A stretch of 64,000 nucleotides of DNA from Actinomycetota bacterium (GTDB lineage: Bacteria; Actinomycetota; AC-67). The notes beneath the pieces were generated by a model. It was not told where the DNA came from and made no database searches. It saw only the letters and a list, made by a program, of their open reading frames with translations. Within the stretch, counting starts at the first letter, position 1; each line of letters begins with the position of its first letter. The position numbers and the translations under genes were made by a program. Of this stretch, positions 51,170-57,727 are shown piece by piece. The stretch is from contig JBAZZY010000003.1 in NCBI GenBank assembly GCA_041658565.1, forward strand, positions 75,599 to 139,598, written 5' to 3'.

Positions 51170-53416
51170 TCAGCCGGCCATGTTCGACTCGATCGATCCG
51201 CCGATCATTGCTGCGATGGCATCGGCATCGACGGCGGACGGGAACAAGCGTCCTTGCCCGAGCAGGCAGCCGAGGGCGACGAGGTTGTTCCGCTGCTCCT
51301 CGCGCGCGACGCCGTCTGCAACAACGATGGCCCCGAGGGTGGCTGCGAGTTTGATGATGCCTCGTGGGAGCGCAGAGGCTTCCGCCCCGCGGTCGATCCG
51401 GTCCACCAGCGAAGAGCCGATGACCAGGATGTCGCTTGGCACGCTCTCCAGTGCCTGCAGGCCTAGGCCGCCGGTGCCGAACTCCGCGATGGCGATACGC
51501 ACGCCCCGCGAGTGCATCTCGGCCAGCATGGCGCGAGACGCCTCCGAAGAACGCCCAAGCTCGGACTCGCGGATTTCGAGTATGAGGTCTTTTGGCGAAA
51601 GCGGCCCAGTGTCGAGGGCTTGGCTGATCTCGTTTATGAGGCCGGCGTGCACGAGGTGGCGAGTCGACGTTGCCGCCCAAACCGCCGGGGAGTCGGCGCC
51701 CATCCTCTCCCGCCAGACGCGGGCGTCGGCAACAGCGGTCGACAGCGTCCACACGCTGAGTTTCTCCCCCAGGCCTCCTTGTTCGGCGAGCGGAAGGAAG
51801 TCCTCATGCGACAGCACTCCGCGCCGCGCATGGTGCCAGCACAAGCGCGGGCGGACCCCAACGATCGCGCGCGTCCGCATGTCCACGATCGGCTCGTAGA
51901 CCAATGCCATGTCCTGCAAGCCGGAGGCAACCGACTGGTGCAGGTCGGTCAACAGATCCAGTTGGCCCGCAGTGTCCCCGTAGGATCGCTCGTAGGTCTC
52001 GTAGCGACCCTTGCCCATTCGTTTGGCCGCGTACATCGCGACGTCGGCGTCGCGAAGAATGGAGTCCCGCGTTTGGTTGTGGCGAGCGATTGCGACGCCG
52101 ATGCTGGCGCGCGCTTGGATCTGCCGGCCGCGCAGTACGAAAGGCTCGTCAAGCGCCGTGAGTATTCGACCTGCTACTTCGCCGGCCTTCTCCGGTGCGG
52201 GAATCCCTTCGAGCAGCACTGCGAACTCGTCGCCGCCGAAGCGCGCGATTGTGTCCTCAGTGCGCAGGCATCCGCGTAGCCGGTCGGCGACGGCGATCAG
52301 GACCTGGTCGCCTGCGGCGTGTCCGAGCGTGTCGTTGATCACCTTGAAGTCATCGATGTCCAGGAACACCACGGCGAGTCCCTCGCTCCCGCGTCGGCGC
52401 CGGATGAGAGCGTGGTCGAGGCGGTCCTGGAACAGAATGCGGTTTCCCAGTCGCGTGAGCGGGTCGTGCAAGGCCTGGTACACGAGCCGGTTCTCGAGCG
52501 CGAGCCGATCGCGCAACGAGAGGAGTTGGCGCGCGAGTAGCAGCACGACGAGCAGTACCCCGGTGAGGTACACGACGAGATCTAGGTGCGACACGACAAC
52601 GACGCCTGCGAGCCCGACTGCGAGGATCGCGGTAACAGGCGGGAGCATGGTTCCGACTCCCGTTTCGGGACTTTCGTTGAGCAAGCTCGATTCGAACTCG
52701 CGGTTCGGGTTCACCGAGCCCAGAGCGATCAGCGCGAAGGCTGCTGCGCGCGCGAGGGAAAAGAGCACGTTGTCCTCGGCGAGCCTGTTTGCCGCGAGCA
52801 GAATCGCGAATGTGTCCGCACCGGCGAGCAGCGCGGCGCCTCCGGCCGTCAGAAGTACCGGGACCTGACCTCGGATTCGGCGTTTCAGGGCGACGAAGAC
52901 CGCGCTCGCCAACAACGCCCCGGCTGCGGCCGGGTACGCGAGGCCGACGACGCGCTCGATGAGGGCGCTCGACGAGGTGTGTAGCAGATCGTGCAAAGGG
53001 AGCGCCCAAGATGTCAGTGCGAGTGCCGAGCCGACAGTCAGGGCGTCGAGCAGCGTGCGCAACGACGGGTGCGTGCGGGCGCGCGCAGGTTGCAGGGCGA
53101 TGATGCCTGCGATCAGCAGGGCGACCCCGCTCAGTCGGGCGGCATTGGCGACCCATGCCGGCACCGAGTGTGGGGCGGCGAGCGCAACGGTGCCGATCGC
53201 GTACGTCAGAGTTCCGGACGCCAGCAGATTCCACGGCCGACCGACGCGGGCCGCGGTGCTCTGCGCGCGACGCGCGCAGAGCACCGCGGCTGCCAACGCC
53301 GCACAAGCGGCGATCCTGGTCGCCGCCTGCGTCCGGTCTGTGATCCCGAAGCCGAGTGAGACCGCGCCCAGAATCAGCGCCACGATCACCGGCAAGCGGG
53401 CAAAGCGAATACGCAC
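51170..53416 (-). CDS. Membrane GGDEF protein with degenerate EAL domain
   Basis: 748 residues. About eight to ten hydrophobic helices fill residues 1-300. A GGDEF domain follows with an intact RFGGDEF active site and an inhibitory RxxD site (RTED) exactly five residues before it, so it should make c-di-GMP. The EAL domain is eroded: GVRPRL instead of EAL, ESELG in place of the ExTE motif, IAEFGTGG instead of DDFG, and DGVA instead of EGVE. Hydrolysis is therefore unlikely; this part may bind ligand or partner. A 41-bp palindrome lies within the 5' third of the gene. Confidence 0.88.
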   Translation of the reverse strand: MRIRFARLPVIVALILGAVSLGFGITDRTQAATRIAACAALAAAVLCARRAQSTAARVGRPWNLLASGTLTYAIGTVALAAPHSVPAWVANAARLSGVALLIAGIIALQPARARTHPSLRTLLDALTVGSALALTSWALPLHDLLHTSSSALIERVVGLAYPAAAGALLASAVFVALKRRIRGQVPVLLTAGGAALLAGADTFAILLAANRLAEDNVLFSLARAAAFALIALGSVNPNREFESSLLNESPETGVGTMLPPVTAILAVGLAGVVVVSHLDLVVYLTGVLLVVLLLARQLLSLRDRLALENRLVYQALHDPLTRLGNRILFQDRLDHALIRRRRGSEGLAVVFLDIDDFKVINDTLGHAAGDQVLIAVADRLRGCLRTEDTIARFGGDEFAVLLEGIPAPEKAGEVAGRILTALDEPFVLRGRQIQARASIGVAIARHNQTRDSILRDADVAMYAAKRMGKGRYETYERSYGDTAGQLDLLTDLHQSVASGLQDMALVYEPIVDMRTRAIVGVRPRLCWHHARRGVLSHEDFLPLAEQGGLGEKLSVWTLSTAVADARVWRERMGADSPAVWAATSTRHLVHAGLINEISQALDTGPLSPKDLILEIRESELGRSSEASRAMLAEMHSRGVRIAIAEFGTGGLGLQALESVPSDILVIGSSLVDRIDRGAEASALPRGIIKLAATLGAIVVADGVAREEQRNNLVALGCLLGQGRLFPSAVDADAIAAMIGGSIESNMAG
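53250..53290. repeat. 41-bp perfect palindrome inside the GGDEF gene
   Basis: Arms 53250-53268 and 53272-53290 are perfectly complementary over 19 bp (GCCGCGGTGCTCTGCGCGC as one arm) with a 3-nt loop GAC. It encodes part of the membrane region and is far longer than chance expects in coding DNA. Confidence 0.8.
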
Positions 53417-53528
53417 GATGAAGCCCCCCCGCGAGGCATTTGTTCGGTTCCCCAGGTGTATCGGTGTCCGGGGAGGGGGCCTTTACCAGTTCGGTGAAGG
53501 AATGTCCCGAATCGTGGAGTTGGGGTGG

Positions 53529-53897
53529 TCAGGCGTTCAGTGCGCGCGCCACGTCCCGGATCGACACCATGCCGACGACCCGGCCGTCTTCGAGCACCGG
53601 CAGGTGGCGGAACGAGCCTTCAATCATTGCGGCGAGGGCTTCTTGAACCTCGGCACCCGGGTCGATCGTGCGGGGGTTCTTAGTCATCCACTCCGCGACC
53701 GGGCGCACCGGGGCGTCGTGGGTGTTCGAGAGCGCCCGCACAACGTCGCGCTCGGTGAAGATGCCGACCATGTGATCGTTCTCGAACACGACGACGGATC
53801 CGACGCGGTGTTCGCCCATCAGCGTTGCGGCTTCACCGAGTGTCGCTTCAGCCTCGGCCACCGTGAGGGTGGTGCTCATGATCTCGCGTATCTTCAT
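53529..53897 (-). CDS. Two-CBS-domain protein
   Basis: 122 residues, a tandem pair of CBS motifs (MSTTLTVAEAEATLGEAA... and TKNPRTIDPGAEVQEALAAM...), each ending in a typical GIFTERDVVRAL or GMVSIRDVARAL block. Such free-standing pairs bind adenine nucleotides and act as energy sensors; the partner is unknown. ATG at 53897 follows AAAGGAGG and overlaps the nadE stop by 4 bp, so it is co-translated with NAD synthetase. Confidence 0.92.
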   Translation of the reverse strand: MKIREIMSTTLTVAEAEATLGEAATLMGEHRVGSVVVFENDHMVGIFTERDVVRALSNTHDAPVRPVAEWMTKNPRTIDPGAEVQEALAAMIEGSFRHLPVLEDGRVVGMVSIRDVARALNA

Positions 53898-55621
53898 CGC
53901 CGGATCCTCCTTTCGTCGGACGGTCCCGGCTGCCGGAACCGGTTTGTGATCGGGAGCCTCCAATCCTTTCCAAACGCGCGATGCGTGATCTTGATTCCCG
54001 GCGGGGCCTGGCGGCGCTTGTACTCACTGCCGTCGATCATGTCCACGACGGTGCGAACCGCCGCTTCGTCGAAGCCGGCCTTGATCATTTCCCGCACGGA
54101 TCGATCGTCTTCGACGTAGGCCGCAAGGATCGGGTCGAGCGTCTCGTACGGCGGCAAAGAGTCGGTGTCGAGTTGTCCGGGGCGCAGTTCCGCCGAGGGA
54201 GGCTTGGTGAAGACCCGCTCGGGGATCGCGGTGAGCCCGTATGCGTTTCGCCACGCGCACAATTCGTACACCAGTGTCTTGGGGACGTCCTTGAGCACCG
54301 CGAAGCCCCCGGCCATGTCGCCGTACAGCGTCGAGTATCCGGCGGCCAGCTCGCTCTTGTTCCCCGTCGTGAGCACCAGATGGCCGAACTTGTTGGAGAA
54401 GGTCATCAAGATCGTGCCGCGCACGCGCGCCTGCAGGTTCTCCTCGGCGAGCCCCGGAGTGGTGTCGGCGAAGGTCTCGTCTAGGGTCTCAAGGAAGGCT
54501 TCGTACGCATCGACGATCGGGATCACGCGGAAATCGATGCCGAGGTTCCTCGCGAGTTCCTGTGCGTCGGCGAGGGACTCGTCCGAGGAGATCGCACTGG
54601 GCATTGCAACTCCGGTGACGTGCTCGGCCCCGACCGCGTCGGCGGCCACGACGGCGGTGAGCGAGGAGTCGATGCCTCCCGAGAGCCCGAGAACGACGTC
54701 GGTGAACCCGTTCTTGCGGGCGTAGTCCCGCGTGCCGAGCACGAGCGCTTCGTAGACCTCCTCGACCGGACTTGCTGCCGTGCGTGCGCGTCGCGGCGGC
54801 AAGTCCGGACGCTTCGGCGGTTTCGCAGGCGCGCGCGAGATCTCGACGACCTTTGTGCGCGCGCGCAGGGCCTTGGCGCGCGCCGGCAGCTCCAGGTCTA
54901 CCACGATGAGGTCTTGTTCGAACTGCGAGCCGCGCGCGAGAAGCCGTCCGCGCGCGTCGTAGGCGAGCGAGTCGCCGTCGAACACCAACTCGTCCTGGCC
55001 GCCGACGGTCTGCACGTACAGGAACGCAACCTTGTTGTCGCGCGCGCGCTGGCGGAACAGCACTTGGCGCTCGAAAGATTTGTTGACGTGGTAGGGCGAC
55101 GCGTTGATGTTCAAGACGACCTCTGCGCCGCGGCGCGCGACCTCGCGCACAGGACCGTCTCCGGTCCAGGCATCCTCGCACACCGTTACGCCGATCTGAA
55201 CGCCGCGCACCACGAAGATGGGGTAGTCGCTGCCGGACGCGAAGTAGCGCTTCTCGTCGAACACCCCGTAGTTGGGGAGAAGGACCTTGCTGTAGGTGCC
55301 GCGCACTCGTCCGCCCGACAGAACGGCGGCCGAGTTGTAGAGCAATCCATCGTCGCCGCGGTCAACGAAACCGACCACGGCGGTCGCGCCCCGCAGCTCC
55401 TTCGCCAGAGTGGCCAGCGACTCGAGGTTCCCGCGCACGAAGGCCGGCTTCAGAAGCAGATCCTCCGGTGGGTATCCCGTGAGCACCAGTTCGGGGAAGG
55501 CAACCAAATCCGCCCCCGCCTTGACGGCGCGCGCGAAGAACTTGGACACCAGCTCAGCGTTTCCAGGCAGATCGCCCACCGTGGGATTGACCTGCGCCAG
55601 GGCAACTCGAAGGCTTCTCAC
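53894..55621 (-). CDS. nadE: Glutamine-dependent NAD+ synthetase
   Basis: 575 residues. The N-terminal nitrilase-like amidase has its triad in FPELVLTGY (Glu44), YSKVLLPNYGVF (Lys112) and VCEDAW (Cys148). The C-terminal synthetase has the ATP-pyrophosphatase loop SGGIDSS (314-320) and TTGNKSELAAGYSTLYGDMAGG. It amidates nicotinate adenine dinucleotide with ammonia channelled from glutamine. The start is GTG 55621; on the minus strand a TAGCGT box ends 9 nt before it, so a very short or absent leader is possible. It diverges from the toxin-antitoxin genes across 72 bp. Confidence 0.96.
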   Translation of the reverse strand: MRSLRVALAQVNPTVGDLPGNAELVSKFFARAVKAGADLVAFPELVLTGYPPEDLLLKPAFVRGNLESLATLAKELRGATAVVGFVDRGDDGLLYNSAAVLSGGRVRGTYSKVLLPNYGVFDEKRYFASGSDYPIFVVRGVQIGVTVCEDAWTGDGPVREVARRGAEVVLNINASPYHVNKSFERQVLFRQRARDNKVAFLYVQTVGGQDELVFDGDSLAYDARGRLLARGSQFEQDLIVVDLELPARAKALRARTKVVEISRAPAKPPKRPDLPPRRARTAASPVEEVYEALVLGTRDYARKNGFTDVVLGLSGGIDSSLTAVVAADAVGAEHVTGVAMPSAISSDESLADAQELARNLGIDFRVIPIVDAYEAFLETLDETFADTTPGLAEENLQARVRGTILMTFSNKFGHLVLTTGNKSELAAGYSTLYGDMAGGFAVLKDVPKTLVYELCAWRNAYGLTAIPERVFTKPPSAELRPGQLDTDSLPPYETLDPILAAYVEDDRSVREMIKAGFDEAAVRTVVDMIDGSEYKRRQAPPGIKITHRAFGKDWRLPITNRFRQPGPSDERRIRR

Positions 55622-55658
55622 AACATCGCCACGCTACCAGGTCCGGGGCGGCCATCCC

Positions 55659-55687
55659 TTGTCAGGCGGTTATAACGACGTTAGACT
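55659..55687 (+). promoter_or_regulatory. Promoter of the toxin-antitoxin operon
   Basis: -35 TTGTCA (55659-55664), spacer exactly 17 bp, -10 TAGACT (55682-55687), then 6 nt to the ATG. Both boxes are good, and the mRNA should be leaderless. Confidence 0.75.
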
Positions 55688-55693
55688 CGGCTT

Positions 55694-55921
55694 ATGAAGC
55701 GCAAGCTCACCAAGATTGGGAACTCGTGGGGGCTTATCCTCTCGCGAGAAATGTTGGAACTCCTGGGCATCCGCGAGGGGGCCGACGTCGAAGTAGAGTT
55801 GGCCGGCAACACGCTGGTCGTCACCGCGCCCAAGTCCGATCGAGGCGACGTCGAGGCCGGTCTGGCGTACCTCGCGTCGAAGCGCGAGCGCGCCGAGGTG
55901 TACCGGCGCCTTGCCAAGTGA
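55694..55921 (+). CDS. AbrB/MazE-type antitoxin
   Basis: 75 residues. The swapped-hairpin SpoVT/AbrB fold is seen in KLTKIGNSWGLILSREMLELLGI and GADVEVELAGNTLVV. The C-terminal Ala/Arg/Glu-rich helix should neutralise the toxin. It overlaps the downstream Doc-like gene by 11 bp. MazE-type antitoxins usually bind their own promoter, here the adjacent leaderless promoter. Confidence 0.88.
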   Translation: MKRKLTKIGNSWGLILSREMLELLGIREGADVEVELAGNTLVVTAPKSDRGDVEAGLAYLASKRERAEVYRRLAK

Positions 55922-56303
55922 GTTCCTGACGACTCGGTTCGTCCTGGCGATCCATCGGGACTTGATCGACACGTTCGGTGGCTCTCCGGGCGTTCGCGAT
56001 GAAGGCTTGCTCGAGTCAGCCCTGGCGCAGCCCCAAGCGACCGCAGGGGGTCGGCTGCTGCATCGAACTGTTTTTGATCAGGCGGCGGCATACCTCTTCC
56101 ATGTCTGTGCTAATCACCCGTTCATCGATGGGAACAAACGGGCCGGCTTCGCGGCGATGGACACTTTCCTACGTCGGAATGGTTACCGCCTTGTCCTGGG
56201 AGATGAAGACGCCTACCGACTTGCGCTGGGCGTGGCGGAGGGGACGATCGGCAAGCGGGAAGTGTCCTCTAGGCTGCGAAGGAACTGTGAACGCTCACAG
56301 TAA
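55911..56303 (+). CDS. doc: Doc-type toxin of the Fic fold
   Basis: 130 residues. The modified Fic motif HPFIDGNKRAG (69-79) is the Doc form, in which the enzyme acts as a kinase on EF-Tu rather than as an AMPylator. VLAIHRDLIDTFGGSPGVRDEGLLESAL is the usual N-terminal Doc region. The start is TTG 55911 inside the antitoxin; no better start keeps the N-terminus. Doc commonly pairs with Phd, so pairing with an AbrB-type antitoxin is a known but less common arrangement. Confidence 0.9.
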   Translation: MPSEFLTTRFVLAIHRDLIDTFGGSPGVRDEGLLESALAQPQATAGGRLLHRTVFDQAAAYLFHVCANHPFIDGNKRAGFAAMDTFLRRNGYRLVLGDEDAYRLALGVAEGTIGKREVSSRLRRNCERSQ

Positions 56304-56329
56304 TGCTGTTTGCATGATCGGGACCCGGG

Positions 56330-56335
56330 TAGACT
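56330..56335 (+). promoter_or_regulatory. -10 box of the glutamine synthetase gene
   Basis: TAGACT ends 7 nt before GTG 56343, indicating a leaderless mRNA. The -35 region is weak (TGTTTG at 17 bp). Confidence 0.55.
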
Positions 56336-56342
56336 GCGGCGC

Positions 56343-57683
56343 GTGAGCGATCAAAGAGATGCCCAGGTTGCGTACGTGCTGCGTACGGTGGAGGAGCGGG
56401 ACATCCGTTTCATCCGGCTGTGGTTCACCGATGTTCTCGGGTTCCTGAAGTCCTTCGCGATCATGCCTGCGGAGCTAGAAGACGCTTTCGCCAAGGGGAT
56501 GGGCTTCGACGGTTCGGCCATCGAGGGCTTTGCGCGCGTGACCGAATCCGACATGGTGGCGATCCCGGATCCCGCGACGTTCCAGGTGCTGCCGGCGATG
56601 GGCGGCTCATCGATTCTCGAGGCGCGCATGTTCTGCGAGGTGGCCTCGCCCGACGGCACGGCGTTCCCCGGCGACCCGCGACTGGTGCTGCGACGCAACC
56701 TCGAGCGCGCGCGCGAGATGGGCTTCACGTTCTACGTGCATCCCGAGATCGAGTTCTTCTTGTTTCGCTCGCCACACAATCCCGAGCCGCTTGATTCCGG
56801 CGGCTACTTCGACATGACACCGCTGGACACTGCACAGGACTTCCGGCGCGAGGCCATTCAAACGCTCGAGCAAATGGGGATCTCGGTCGAGTACTCGCAC
56901 CACGAGGTCGCTCCTTCGCAGCACGAGATCGACTTGCGCTTCGCCGACGCGCTGACGATGGCCGACAACATCATGACCTACCGCCTGATCGTCAAGGAGG
57001 TCGCACAGCAGCAGGGCGTGCACGCGACCTTCATGCCCAAGCCGACCCAGGGGCAGTGGGGAAGCGGCATGCATACGCACGTGTCGCTGTTCGAGGGCGA
57101 CCGCAACGCGTTTCACGATCCGAAGGACCCTGCGCATTTGTCCGTCGTCGGCCGCAGGTTCGTCGCGGGACTTCTTCGGCACGGGCGCGAGATCACGCCG
57201 GTGCTGAACCAGTGGGTGAACTCCTACAAGCGACTGATCCCGGGGTATGAGGCGCCGGCCTACGTGTGTTGGTCGCGTCACGTGCGTGGCGCGTTTGTGC
57301 GAGTGCCGGGCGCGAAGCCGTCGAAGGCCGCGAGCACCCGCGTGGAAGTCCGCTCGCCGGACCCCGCGTGCAACCCGTACCTTGCGTTCAGCGTGATCCT
57401 TGCCGCCGGCTTGCGCGGGATTCAGGAGGGTTACGAGCTTCCGGAGGAAGTCACCGAAGACGTCGACGCGATGAGTGCGGCCGATCGTGTCGCGCGCGGG
57501 ATCGTTGCGCTTCCTGAGGACCTCGCCGACGCCGTGGACGAGATGGAGCGATCCGAGCTGGTTGCCGAAGCACTCGGTGAACACGTTTTCGAGGAGTTTC
57601 TGCGCAACAAGCGTCTGGAGTGGGAGTCGTACCGGGAGTACGTTTCCCCGTTCGAACTCCAGCGCTACTTGCCGATGCTCTGA
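56343..57683 (+). CDS. glnA: Glutamine synthetase, GlnA2-like
   Basis: 446 residues, type I glutamine synthetase of the short alpha form. MGFDGSAIEGFARV, HPEIEFFLF, GSGMHTHVSL and NPYLAFSVILAAGL are visible. Length and the glnE neighbour match mycobacterial GlnA2. In the region that carries the adenylylated Tyr in GlnA1 (NLYELPPEE), this protein reads DVDAMSAAD, so the Tyr appears to be absent. It forms glutamine from glutamate and ammonia, or acts on a related amine. The GTG at 56343 is chosen from the family N-terminus and the promoter position. Confidence 0.93.
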   Translation: MSDQRDAQVAYVLRTVEERDIRFIRLWFTDVLGFLKSFAIMPAELEDAFAKGMGFDGSAIEGFARVTESDMVAIPDPATFQVLPAMGGSSILEARMFCEVASPDGTAFPGDPRLVLRRNLERAREMGFTFYVHPEIEFFLFRSPHNPEPLDSGGYFDMTPLDTAQDFRREAIQTLEQMGISVEYSHHEVAPSQHEIDLRFADALTMADNIMTYRLIVKEVAQQQGVHATFMPKPTQGQWGSGMHTHVSLFEGDRNAFHDPKDPAHLSVVGRRFVAGLLRHGREITPVLNQWVNSYKRLIPGYEAPAYVCWSRHVRGAFVRVPGAKPSKAASTRVEVRSPDPACNPYLAFSVILAAGLRGIQEGYELPEEVTEDVDAMSAADRVARGIVALPEDLADAVDEMERSELVAEALGEHVFEEFLRNKRLEWESYREYVSPFELQRYLPML

Positions 57684-57713
57684 CCCCAAACGGCTGCCGG
57701 GTGTGCGGGTTGT

Positions 57714-57719
57714 TAGGGT
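57714..57719 (+). promoter_or_regulatory. -10 box TAGGGT, leaderless glnE
   Basis: TAGGGT ends 8 nt before GTG 57728 in the 44-bp glnA-glnE gap, so glnE can be made independently of glnA. Confidence 0.4.
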
Positions 57720-57727
57720 AGGCCCTT

